Source: JBDRNO01 sp043811005
Lineage (GTDB): Bacteria; Bacteroidota; Bacteroidia; NORP154
Length of the DNA: 45,409 nt
NCBI GenBank assembly: GCA_043811005.1
Contig: JBDRNO010000205.1
Location: 1-45,409 of the forward strand
Reading direction: 5' to 3'
The notes below the pieces were generated by a model that was given only the letters and a program-made list of their open reading frames with translations, made no database searches and was not told the origin of the DNA. A program made the translations under genes and the position numbers. This document shows, piece after piece, positions 1 through 7,935 of the stretch (its first letter is position 1; each line of letters opens with the position of its first letter).

Positions 1-221
1 TGCAAGCAGATTACAGATAGATACAGAAAAACAACAAGCAAGGAAGAGATCACGTCTGCATAAAGAAGCTGCTAAATGTGGGTTCTTTTTGCAGAAGGTA
101 GCTGCTTGATTATCAGACGATTAGGATGGACGTCATTGTAAACGGAGCGTAGCGAAGAGAGGAATCTCACCATAGGTGTAGCAAAATGCCCGATTTTATT
201 CCGTTTTTAGTATCAAAATAT
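1..221. other. Left edge, no recognisable gene
   Basis: Two frames stay open from the window edge, one ending at 61-63 and one near 110, so the tail of an upstream gene may enter here. Neither tail shows a motif I recognise. An outer-membrane TolC-type gene would be a natural neighbour of the efflux pair downstream, but nothing here shows it. Confidence 0.3.
132..171. repeat. Remnant of a dispersed GAGCGTAGCGAAG-type repeat
   Basis: The stretch contains CATTGTAAACGGAGCGTAGC followed by GAAGAGAGGAATCTC. It resembles a short repeat seen between genes in many environmental bacterial genomes (CATTGCGAGGAGCGTAGCGA type). The resemblance is from memory, and only one copy is in this window. Confidence 0.35.
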
Positions 222-285
222 AAACAATCGAACAATCAAACAATCGAACAATCAAACAATCGAACAATCAAACAATCGAACAATG
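222..285 (+). repeat. Eight perfect tandem octamers ending at a start codon
   Basis: AAACAATC and GAACAATC alternate eight times without error. The last unit is GAACAATG, whose ATG (283-285) is the start codon of the efflux adaptor gene. The array therefore occupies the whole region where a leader and ribosome-binding site would lie. Related octamers flank the four-helix-bundle gene remnant at 1382-1759. Confidence 0.85.
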
Positions 286-1329
286 AAACACACTTCTATT
301 TTAAATATCATTAATCCCATCCTCATAACAATATTGTTGTTCTCAGGTTGCGGCAGTGATACCGAAAACAATGATTCAGAAAAACCCAATGAAGTGATTC
401 CCGTGGAAACAGCGCTGGTAAAAGAGGACAGCATTCAGCGAACACTGGAGTTTACCAGCACACTTGAGGCGTGGGAACAAACCAACCTGGGCGCACAAAG
501 TCCCGGAAGGATTGACAAGATCCTTGTGGAAGAGGGGGACAGGGTAAGCAAAGGAGACGTACTGGTGCAAATGGACGATGCCCAGCTCAAGCAGGTACGG
601 ATACAGTTCATGATTGCCGAAAGCGACTTTCACAGGATGGACACCCTTCTGAAGGTCGGCTCAATATCAAGGCAGCAATATGAAAAAGCTGAAGCACAAT
701 ATAAAACCACCAAAACATCTTATGAATTAATTCTTGGCAATACACAGTTAACCGCACCTATTAACGGGATTATCACGGCAAAGTACATGAACGTAGGAGA
801 AGTGTTCATAATGGCGCCCGGGCCTTCCGGGGCTCCGGCTATTTTAGCAATTAAGCAGTTCAATCCGCTAAAAACCATCATACATATTTCAGAAAAACAT
901 TTTCCCGATATTCAAAAGGGCATGAAAGCCAATGTTACCGTAGATGTATATCCCGGGAAAAACCATGAAGGAACTGTCAGCAAAATTTTCCCCACTGTTG
1001 AACCTTCAACACGAACATTCAGCGTAGAAATTAAAATTCCCAATCATGCGGAAGCATTACGTCCCGGTATGTTTGCCCGCATAGAAGTTGATTTAGGAAT
1101 AGCTGCTGCCCTGGTGGTTCCCAAAAGTGCATTGATAAAACAGCCGGGCACATCCAATAAATATTGTTTCATCGTTGAGGATAATATTGCCGTGAGAAAA
1201 CCGGTGCAACCCGGTAAAGAATATAATGAGTTGATAGAGATCGTTACCGGCTTAAAACAGGGAGATACCCTGGTAATAAACGGGCAGGGAAAGTTAAAGG
1301 ATGGGTCTGAAGTAAAAATTACTGAATAA
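283..1329 (+). CDS. RND efflux periplasmic adaptor (membrane fusion protein), lipoprotein
   Basis: A 348-aa adaptor that would link an inner-membrane RND pump to an outer-membrane channel. The N-terminus is a lipoprotein signal with lipobox LFSGC, giving lipidated Cys23 and probable inner-membrane anchoring. A biotinyl-lipoyl-like half motif follows (GRIDKILVEEGDRVSKGDVL, about residues 75-95), then a short helical hairpin (about 100-145), the second lipoyl half (LTAPINGIITAKY), a beta-barrel domain and a C-terminal membrane-proximal domain ending in GLKQGDTLVINGQGKLKDG. Length is normal for HlyD/AcrA-family adaptors. The RND transporter is 465 bp downstream; the interval holds a decayed gene. 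The start codon is the ATG that closes the octamer array, and no other start precedes the lipobox. The substrate cannot be read from the sequence. Confidence 0.92.
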   Translation: MKHTSILNIINPILITILLFSGCGSDTENNDSEKPNEVIPVETALVKEDSIQRTLEFTSTLEAWEQTNLGAQSPGRIDKILVEEGDRVSKGDVLVQMDDAQLKQVRIQFMIAESDFHRMDTLLKVGSISRQQYEKAEAQYKTTKTSYELILGNTQLTAPINGIITAKYMNVGEVFIMAPGPSGAPAILAIKQFNPLKTIIHISEKHFPDIQKGMKANVTVDVYPGKNHEGTVSKIFPTVEPSTRTFSVEIKIPNHAEALRPGMFARIEVDLGIAAALVVPKSALIKQPGTSNKYCFIVEDNIAVRKPVQPGKEYNELIEIVTGLKQGDTLVINGQGKLKDGSEVKITE

Positions 1330-1369
1330 ATTGTTCTATTGTTCTATTGTTAAATTGTTAAACTGTTAA
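1330..1369 (+). repeat. Five tandem octamers (ATTGTTCT/ATTGTTAA)
   Basis: ATTGTTCT occurs twice, ATTGTTAA twice and ACTGTTAA once, directly after the adaptor stop codon. On the opposite strand this reads as AACAAT-type octamers like those at 222-285. After the gene remnant, 1760-1793 carries degenerate units of the same type in the other orientation, so the remnant at 1382-1759 is framed by inverted octamer tracts. Confidence 0.6.
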
Positions 1370-1381
1370 AATACATATAAT

Positions 1382-1759
1382 ATGGAAAAAAAGTATTTAC
1401 AACTCAACGATATAGATGCTTATAGAAGAGCATTTAATTTGAGCAATTATGTGTGGGATATAGTTATAAAATGAGAATGGTTCGCAAAGAAACATGTAGG
1501 TGGGCAATTTGTTGAGGCGGTTGATTCTATTTCTGCTAATATTTCAGAGGGATTTGGCAGATATCATAAGAAAGATAAAATTAAGTTCTATCGTTACAGC
1601 TAGGGTTCTTTAAAAGAAACATCCGACTGGAACGAAAAATCAAAAGTAAGGGGATTATTATCTGAAGAACAATATAACCATGTTTCCAATGAATTGGAAA
1701 AGCTACCCAAGGAATTGAACCAACTAATCAAATACACAAACATAGTACTAAAAATATAA
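1382..1759 (+). pseudogene. Four-helix-bundle protein (S23/TIGR02436-like), two in-frame stops
   Basis: One continuous frame from ATG 1382 to TAA 1757-1759 encodes a protein of the four-helix-bundle family associated with 23S rRNA intervening sequences. Family hallmarks are intact: AYRRAFNLSNYVWDIV, then FVEAVDSISANISEGFGRYH and KKDKIKFYRYS. The frame is broken by TGA at 1472-1474, where the family usually has Trp or a similar residue, and by TAG at 1601-1603, where Arg is usual (SRGSL). Both can be explained by single substitutions, so this is a recently decayed copy. It lies between the two genes of an efflux operon, which suggests insertion. A second, intact family member of a different subtype is at 10579-10941. 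Confidence 0.8.
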
Positions 1760-1794
1760 ACCATCGAATTATCGAGCAATCTAACAACTAAGTA

Positions 1795-4700
1795 ATGAAA
1801 CTCACGAACCTGGCAGTCAAGCGCCCTATCACCACACTGATGGTGTTTTCTGCCGTATTAATATTAGGGTTGGCTTCGCTTCAACGGTTGCCAATGGACC
1901 TGTTCCCCGAAATTGAGCCGCCTGTAATATCGGTATTCACTATCTATCCCGGTGCAAGCGCGGAAGAAGTGGAAAAGAACGTCTCCAAAATATTGGAAGA
2001 TGCGCTCACAACAGTGACTGAGCTTAAAAAGATCACATCCACTTCAGTTGACGGGATGTCAACCATTACGCTTGAGTTCAATTTCGAAACCAATCTGGAC
2101 GAAGCATCAAACGATATAAGGGATGCTATTGACAGGAATAAGAGGTTTTTACCTGAAGATGCCGAAGCCCCTAATATTTTTAAGTTCAACACCAGCTTAT
2201 TTCCCATTTTGGTAATGGCTGCCACGGCTGATGAAAGCTATCCGGCATTAAATGAAATACTGGAGAAAAAATTAGTAGCGCCACTCAACCGTTTGCCCGG
2301 TGTAGGCGCTGTGTTAATGTTTGGCGGGCCTGTAAGGCAGATCAAAGTGAATATTGACCCGGCACGCCTTGAAGCATATAACCTTACCGTCCAGCATATA
2401 GCCCGGGCAATACAGGCGGAGAACCTCAACCTGCCCGCAGGTAATATAAAAATGGGTAAAATGGATTATAACCTCAGGATAGAAGGGGAGATAAAAGACC
2501 CGGCAATATTCAAAACGATAGTAGTGGGACAGTACCAGGGTCGTATTGTTTACCTCGAAGATGTGGCTGAGGTGATTGACGGGCTGAAAGAAAGAACCAT
2601 AACCGAGAGCATCAACGGAAAACCCGGCTTGAGAATGATCATTCAGAAACAGTCTGATGCCAATACAATGAATGTTGCCAAAGCAATTAATAAAAAGCTC
2701 CCTGAATTAATAAAAAAACTGCCTTCAGATATAAAGATACATACAATTATTGATACTTCTGAATTTATCGGCTTGTCTATTTCGAATCTGGGGCAGGTGC
2801 TTATTTTTGGAGGAGTTTTTGTTATCCTTGTAGTTCTCTTCTTTTTGCGCCAATGGCGTTCTACCTTTATCATTTTTCTTACCATTCCTTTTTCACTTAT
2901 TGTAGCAATGATATATTTATATGTATCGGGTAACTCCCTGAACATGATCTCCATATCCTCGCTTGCTATCGCAATGGGAATGGTTGTTGATGACGCAATT
3001 GTTGTTTTGGAGAACATAAGCACTCATATTGACAAGGGCAGACGCCCCAAAGAAGCCGCAATATACGGGACCAATGAAGTGGGATTAGCCGTAGTAGCGA
3101 CTACTCTTACCGTGGTAGCCGTTTTCCTGCCATTGGCTTTTCTTACCGGGATAGCTGGGGTGATGTTCAAACAACTGGGATATATTGTTACTATAACAGT
3201 GGTTACATCAACGCTTGCTGCATTAACATTAACCCCGATGCTTTCCTCAAAATTGCTTCACATGAAAAAAAAGATTGAAGGCAAGAGATCATCCCTTTTA
3301 AAAGTGGATAATTATTTTGAAGGTATCTTTAAATCAATTGGAAGCTTCTACAGCTCTTTTCTCACATGGGCTTTAAACCATAAAAAAACTACCATTATTA
3401 TGGTCATTCTGATCTTTGCAGCCAGTTTGATATTGTTACCTGAAATAGGCACGGAATTTTTACCTCAATCAGATGAAGCCAGATTGATGATAGAGATTGA
3501 GCTGGAAACCGGTAGGAAAATGGAAGAATCCGTTAAGATAGCTGAGAGAATTGAAACGATCATTACCGGCAATTATAGTACTGAAGTGAAAGTGGTGTCC
3601 GCCAGTTCAGGCATACAGGATGCAGGCATTAACTTCGGTGGCAGCAAACAGGGTTCGCATGTCATCAACTTCATGATACGCCTCACCAATAAATCCGAAA
3701 GAGACGAGTCGGTATTTCAGATTGCTGAGGAATTACGGGATGATATTGCAAAAATACCTGGTATTATAAATTTCAGTGTAAATACAGGAAGTCATGGTAT
3801 GTTCGGAGGGGGTGGCAGCCCACTTGAAATACAGGTGATCGGGCATAATTTTGAACAAACAACAGCCATTGCCGATACAATTCTTAACAAACTGAAACGT
3901 ATTCCCGGGGCAAGGGATGTGTTAAGCAGCCGCGGTTCCAATCGTCCGGAACTAAAATTGATCCTCAACAGGGAGAAAATGGCAAAGCTCGGCCTTAACA
4001 CTGCTATGGTTGCCGATGCAATACGCAACAGGATAGCAGGAAAAGTGGCTTCAAAATTCAGGGAAGAAGGTAATGAATACGATATCTTTATCCGCTACAT
4101 GCCTGAGTACCGTACAACCATTACCTCGGTTGAAGACATCCCCCTAACTGCACTTACCGGCAAGACCGTGAAAGTTAAGGATATCGGGAAAATAGAAGAA
4201 CAGTATGCCCCGATTGCCATTGACCGGAAAGACCGTGAACGCGTAATTACCGTATCATCATCCGTCTCCGGCAGATCGCTGGGGGAAGTGACATCAGACA
4301 TAAAAAAAGAAATTGCCGGGATGAAAATCCCGACAGATGTTGATATTGAATATGGCGGGCAGGTGGAAAGCCAGCAGGAAACTTTCAACGATCTTATCTT
4401 GTTTCTTGCCCTTAGCATTATGCTGGTTTTTATAGTTATGGCTTCACAATTCGAATCGCTTGTAGACCCCTTTATCATTATGTTTTCCATTCCCTTTGCA
4501 TTCTCAGGGGTGCTTATTGGATTATTTCTTGGTAATGTTACATTAAATGTTGTCTCATTTCTTGGCGCTGTCATTTTGGTCGGTATTGTAGTGAAAAATG
4601 CAATATTATTGGTTGATTATATCAACCTCATGTGTGAACGGGGTTTACCTTTAACTGAAGCAATCGTTACTTCCGGTGTTTCACGTTTGCGGCCGGTTTT

Positions 4701-4914
4701 GATGACAACGCTAACTACAATATTGGCTATGTCTCCCCTTGTGCTAAGTGTCGGTGAGGGTTCCGAAACCTGGAAACCAATGGGCGTTTCTGTTATCGGA
4801 GGGCTAACATTCTCTACTATTATTACCCTCATCATAGTTCCGGTTATGTATGCTATCTTTAAAAGTAAATTGTCGAAAAAGGCGATCAGGGCGAGGATAA
4901 AGCAAAAAAGATAA
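1795..4914 (+). CDS. RND efflux transporter, inner-membrane pump (AcrB/HAE1-like)
   Basis: A 1039-aa proton-driven multidrug or hydrophobic-compound exporter of the resistance-nodulation-division superfamily. It begins MKLTNLAVKRPITTLMVFSA, a typical RND start with the first membrane helix. A large periplasmic porter loop follows (about 35-335), then a block of helices. The conserved TM4 acidic pair is in GMVVDDAIVVLEN (Asp399, Asp400). A second periplasmic loop (about 560-860) precedes the final helix block, which contains GIVVKNAILLVDY. The length is normal and no domain is missing. It pairs with the adaptor at 283-1329 and is followed after 2 bp by a GtrA-family gene. No outer-membrane partner is in the window. 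It could be an HAE-1-type drug exporter or a lipid/hopanoid-type exporter; sequence alone does not decide. Confidence 0.95.
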   Translation: MKLTNLAVKRPITTLMVFSAVLILGLASLQRLPMDLFPEIEPPVISVFTIYPGASAEEVEKNVSKILEDALTTVTELKKITSTSVDGMSTITLEFNFETNLDEASNDIRDAIDRNKRFLPEDAEAPNIFKFNTSLFPILVMAATADESYPALNEILEKKLVAPLNRLPGVGAVLMFGGPVRQIKVNIDPARLEAYNLTVQHIARAIQAENLNLPAGNIKMGKMDYNLRIEGEIKDPAIFKTIVVGQYQGRIVYLEDVAEVIDGLKERTITESINGKPGLRMIIQKQSDANTMNVAKAINKKLPELIKKLPSDIKIHTIIDTSEFIGLSISNLGQVLIFGGVFVILVVLFFLRQWRSTFIIFLTIPFSLIVAMIYLYVSGNSLNMISISSLAIAMGMVVDDAIVVLENISTHIDKGRRPKEAAIYGTNEVGLAVVATTLTVVAVFLPLAFLTGIAGVMFKQLGYIVTITVVTSTLAALTLTPMLSSKLLHMKKKIEGKRSSLLKVDNYFEGIFKSIGSFYSSFLTWALNHKKTTIIMVILIFAASLILLPEIGTEFLPQSDEARLMIEIELETGRKMEESVKIAERIETIITGNYSTEVKVVSASSGIQDAGINFGGSKQGSHVINFMIRLTNKSERDESVFQIAEELRDDIAKIPGIINFSVNTGSHGMFGGGGSPLEIQVIGHNFEQTTAIADTILNKLKRIPGARDVLSSRGSNRPELKLILNREKMAKLGLNTAMVADAIRNRIAGKVASKFREEGNEYDIFIRYMPEYRTTITSVEDIPLTALTGKTVKVKDIGKIEEQYAPIAIDRKDRERVITVSSSVSGRSLGEVTSDIKKEIAGMKIPTDVDIEYGGQVESQQETFNDLILFLALSIMLVFIVMASQFESLVDPFIIMFSIPFAFSGVLIGLFLGNVTLNVVSFLGAVILVGIVVKNAILLVDYINLMCERGLPLTEAIVTSGVSRLRPVLMTTLTTILAMSPLVLSVGEGSETWKPMGVSVIGGLTFSTIITLIIVPVMYAIFKSKLSKKAIRARIKQKR

Positions 4915-4916
4915 AA

Positions 4917-5294
4917 GTGAAAATACTATTATTAAAACTACTAAAATTTTGCATAGTCGGGTTTTCCGGTTTAATTATTGATTTCGGGATAACATATTAT
5001 TTAAAAGAAAAAATCAGAATTCAGAAATACATCGCCAATGCTATTGGTTTTACAGTAGCGGCAAGCTCTAATTACTTTCTTAACAGAATTTGGACTTTTC
5101 ATAGCACAAATCCACGGATATTCACAGAATATTCAACCTTTATAATTATATCTTTAATTGGACTGGGCATAAATAGTTTAATTTTATGGGTGCTGGTAAG
5201 TAAATTCAAGCAACATTTTTATTTGTCAAAATTAATAGCCATAATAATTACAACTTTTTGGAATTTTATAGCAAATTTATTATACACCTTTTAG
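4917..5294 (+). CDS. GtrA-family membrane protein
   Basis: A 125-aa protein with four predicted membrane helices: about 7-24 (FCIVGFSGLIIDFGITYYL), 37-55 (IANAIGFTVAASSNYFLNRI), 72-92 and 101-122. The signature FxxVGxSGxxIDxGxxY and the motif SNYFLNRIWTFH are those of the GtrA/DPMS family, which take part in moving or modifying lipid-linked sugars in cell-surface polysaccharide synthesis. The start is GTG (4917), only 2 bp after the transporter stop, so the two are probably translated together. Whether it has any role with the pump is unknown. Confidence 0.88.
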   Translation: MKILLLKLLKFCIVGFSGLIIDFGITYYLKEKIRIQKYIANAIGFTVAASSNYFLNRIWTFHSTNPRIFTEYSTFIIISLIGLGINSLILWVLVSKFKQHFYLSKLIAIIITTFWNFIANLLYTF

Positions 5295-5310
5295 TCGAAT
5301 TAAATAAACA

Positions 5311-5345
5311 TTTGTTACTGTTCGGGGATAAAGAAAAAAATAATT
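5311..5345 (+). repeat. Dispersed repeat, copy 1 (TTTGTTACTGTTCGGGGATA type)
   Basis: The sequence TTTGTTACTGTTCGGGGATA and the following AAGAAAAAAATAATTG recur at 14361-14396 with few changes, directly after pth. Both copies lie just behind the stop codon of a + strand gene, so they may be part of 3' ends. Confidence 0.65.
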
Positions 5346-5352
5346 GATTAAT

Positions 5353-5453
5353 GAAACCACAGATTTCACAGTGAAATTTTTTATCTGTGTCATCTGTGAA
5401 ATCTGTGGTTTCATTTCATTAATAAATTTACAAACTCATTCCGTTTTGGTATA
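5353..5453. repeat. Dispersed intergenic repeat with inverted arms, copy 1
   Basis: GAAACCACAGATTTCACAG (5353-5371) is the exact inverse of CTGTGAAATCTGTGGTTTC (5394-5412), forming a 19-bp stem with a 22-nt loop. A conserved tail follows, ending in AACTCATTCCGTTTTGGTATA. A second copy with the same tail lies at 29551-29773. It could act as a terminator for the efflux operon. Confidence 0.75.
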
Positions 5454-5532
5454 GCGTGTGGGGGGCACTCGGCTTTTCAGACACTAACATTATGTTAAAT
5501 AGAAATCATAAATTATTTAAACTCAATTAATC

Positions 5533-7479
5533 ATGAGCTCTTTTCAGGGTAAAAACAAATTAAAATATTCACCAGGTGAAATAACAACATTTGGGAGGGG
5601 AAAGTGGAATATTTCACGGGATAATAAACTCTTCACAATTGTTGCTTACATGACAATTACCATATTATTTTCTTTTTTACTAAATCAAACAAAGACCTGT
5701 GGTAATCCCTTCGTTACTCAGGATAAACAAATTATTAGTGAATCCTTCGTTCCTCAGGATAAACAAAGCCGAACCATTGACTCCCTGAAAAATCTTCTCA
5801 AAGAGCTTCCACCCTTTGGGGAGATTGAGGGTGGTGACACCACCCGTATCACTACACTCAATCACCTCGCATGGGAACTCCGCACCTCTGACACCGACAC
5901 CGCTATTTATTACTCTACTCAGGCACTTGCATTGGCAGAAAAAACCGTTGCATCGTCTGACGAATCCGCCAGCTGGCGGAGAAAGGCAGGGAAAACCGGA
6001 ATAGCCAACTCATACCACAATTTGGGATGGTTTAATTACTTAAAAGGAAATGACCAACTTGCTTTGGACTATTATGACAAAGCCCTTGAAATATGGGAGG
6101 AGTTGGGAAAAAGCACAAAGCATAAATCTGAAATTTTAAATAAAAAAGCCACCACTATCGGCAACATCGGGATTATTTTTGAAAAACTGGGTGATTACCC
6201 GGCTACATCAAAATATTTCTTTGAAAGGTTGAAAATCAAAAAAGAATTGCTGAAGCGATTTAAACGCGGTGGAGATACTGATAAAATCTGGAGGGTAAAT
6301 CAGGAAATTGCCGACTCTTATGACAATATCGGCTTGGTTTATGAAAATCATGCCTATTACACTGATGCACAGGAATATTATTTTATAAGCTTAAGCTTGA
6401 AGAAAGAATTATTGGGGCAAGCGGAGTCCTCACAAGGCGGGAAAGATCCCGGTGACTCGTCTGCCGTGAAGCAGAAAATCCGGGAGGTTAAACAGGGTAT
6501 GGCATATTCTTGCAACAATATCGGGATTAATTTTTTAAGACAGGGCGATCTATTCCGGGAGAAAGGGGATACGGTTCAGGCATTTCGGGATTATACTGCC
6601 GCACAGAATGTTTTTTTTGAAAGTTTAAAGATCAACGAAGAAATAAAGGATAAAAACGGTATTGCCCATTCTTACAACAATATCGGGCTTTTGTATTCTG
6701 ACATGGGGGATCTGTCCCGGGAAAAAGGGAATACGGCTCAGGCAAGCCGGAATTACTCTGCAGCCCTGGAAAATTATTTTGAAAGTTTAAAGATTAACAA
6801 AGAATCCGGGGAAAAAGCTGATATTGCCGGTACTTACATAAATATAGGTCTTGCTTATACTAAATATGGGAAATATGGAGATGCCGTTAAATATTTAAAA
6901 AAGGGGCTGGAGATAGCACGGGAAGCAGGATTTAAACAAGGGATAAAAGCTGCGTATATAGGGCTTATAGATGTTAATGGTACCTTGGAAAATTATAAAA
7001 AGGAATGCGAATACCTCAAGTTGTATTCAGCAATAAATGATACCCTGTTCAATGAAGAAAAAAGTAATGATCTCAATAGCATGGAGGCAAAACATAAATT
7101 TGAGTTTGAGAAGATGAAGAGGAAGGCGAAGGTTGTGGCAAAAGTTATAGCTGAGGCAAAGAGAGGGGAAAGAATCAACTATTTACAGCATTCAAGCTCA
7201 TTAATTATTATTATGCTGTTTTTTATTGCTGTGTTTATTTTAACCAATCTATATATCCCTGTTCGCTTAGCCGAAGGCATTATATTCTTTACTTTTCTTA
7301 TATTCTTTAACTTAATATTGGTGCTGACAGCACCTTATGTAGAAACTTTTACAGGTGGGGAATCTGGATACAAACTTGCTATTAATGCATCGGTGGCAGG
7401 AATAATAATTCCTTTATATCAGGTCTTTGAAAGAAGGTTGAAAAACAGAATACTAAAGACAAAAAATAAATTTAATTAA
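5533..7479 (+). CDS. TPR-repeat membrane protein with C-terminal membrane helices
   Basis: A 648-aa protein. An N-terminal segment has one hydrophobic stretch (about 36-53), followed by at least six tetratricopeptide repeats (about 95-500; for example YHNLGWFNYLKGNDQLALDY and YNNIGLLYSDMGDLSREKGN). A charged helix follows (FEFEKMKRKAKVVAKVIAEA), then three membrane helices (about 555-576, 581-605, 617-636) and a basic tail. This resembles Bacteroidota sensor proteins in which TPRs and a membrane block precede a LytTR, kinase or cyclase output domain, but here no output domain follows. It may be a truncated sensor or a scaffold. The linker at about 140-158 holds a 16-bp palindrome (5965-5980) also found between genes, and 5700-5770 contains a short imperfect direct duplication (CTTCGTT-CTCAGGATAAACA). 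Confidence 0.8.
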   Translation: MSSFQGKNKLKYSPGEITTFGRGKWNISRDNKLFTIVAYMTITILFSFLLNQTKTCGNPFVTQDKQIISESFVPQDKQSRTIDSLKNLLKELPPFGEIEGGDTTRITTLNHLAWELRTSDTDTAIYYSTQALALAEKTVASSDESASWRRKAGKTGIANSYHNLGWFNYLKGNDQLALDYYDKALEIWEELGKSTKHKSEILNKKATTIGNIGIIFEKLGDYPATSKYFFERLKIKKELLKRFKRGGDTDKIWRVNQEIADSYDNIGLVYENHAYYTDAQEYYFISLSLKKELLGQAESSQGGKDPGDSSAVKQKIREVKQGMAYSCNNIGINFLRQGDLFREKGDTVQAFRDYTAAQNVFFESLKINEEIKDKNGIAHSYNNIGLLYSDMGDLSREKGNTAQASRNYSAALENYFESLKINKESGEKADIAGTYINIGLAYTKYGKYGDAVKYLKKGLEIAREAGFKQGIKAAYIGLIDVNGTLENYKKECEYLKLYSAINDTLFNEEKSNDLNSMEAKHKFEFEKMKRKAKVVAKVIAEAKRGERINYLQHSSSLIIIMLFFIAVFILTNLYIPVRLAEGIIFFTFLIFFNLILVLTAPYVETFTGGESGYKLAINASVAGIIIPLYQVFERRLKNRILKTKNKFN

Positions 7480-7484
7480 AAAAC

Positions 7485-7513
7485 TTGCGAATTAATAAAT
7501 TTAGTTAATTTTG
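7485..7513 (+). promoter_or_regulatory. Bacteroidota-type promoter for the small lipoprotein gene
   Basis: TTG at 7485-7487 and TAATTTTG at 7506-7513 match the -33 and -7 elements (TTTG and TAnnTTTG) with an 18-nt spacer. The predicted start of transcription is about 75 nt upstream of the ATG at 7596. Confidence 0.45.
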
Positions 7514-7595
7514 CGCTATAATAAATTTATTTATTAATCTGTACCGCTAGTCCTTAGTCGGGATAATATCGGGACAAAATAAAAAAAACAAACAA

Positions 7596-7871
7596 ATGAA
7601 AAAAGTTATTTTATTATTATTTGCTACAGGAATGTTCACATTTGTAGCTTGCAACCAAGGCGCCCAGGAAGCCGAGGACACTACAACGGAAGAAGTAGTT
7701 GCACCGGCAGAAGAGCCCGCAGAACCCGTTGCTGAAGAGCAAGAAGCGTTGGTTGAACATGCATGTAATGACGAATGTACAGAAGATGCTCATAACTATT
7801 TGCCTGGCGAAATAGGTTTTGAAGCTACTGAAGAAGAAGGAACAGAAGAAGAAGAACAACCTGAAGGATAA
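7596..7871 (+). CDS. Small acidic lipoprotein with a His/Cys motif
   Basis: A 91-aa secreted protein. The signal MKKVILLLFATGMFTFVAC gives a lipobox with Cys19. The mature part is almost entirely Glu, Ala, Pro and Thr, and so extended and acidic, except for a central motif HACNDECTEDAHNYLPGE (about 55-72), which has two Cys and two His spaced like a metal site. Similar His/Cys motifs occur in small Bacteroidota secreted proteins of unknown role. It has its own promoter and is convergent with the protease gene behind it. Function unknown; metal binding is an inference from the motif alone. Confidence 0.75.
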   Translation: MKKVILLLFATGMFTFVACNQGAQEAEDTTTEEVVAPAEEPAEPVAEEQEALVEHACNDECTEDAHNYLPGEIGFEATEEEGTEEEEQPEG

Positions 7872-7935
7872 TTCAGCTAAGTCTTTTTTTGCCAAATGAG
7901 AGGGGGGGAAGATTAATCCCGATAATTTAATTATT

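Noticed and set aside
1472..1603. Stop-codon read-through or recoding of TGA in the four-helix-bundle gene
   Set aside because: A second stop of a different kind (TAG) follows in the same frame, and other genes in the window use TGA as a normal stop, so plain decay is simpler.
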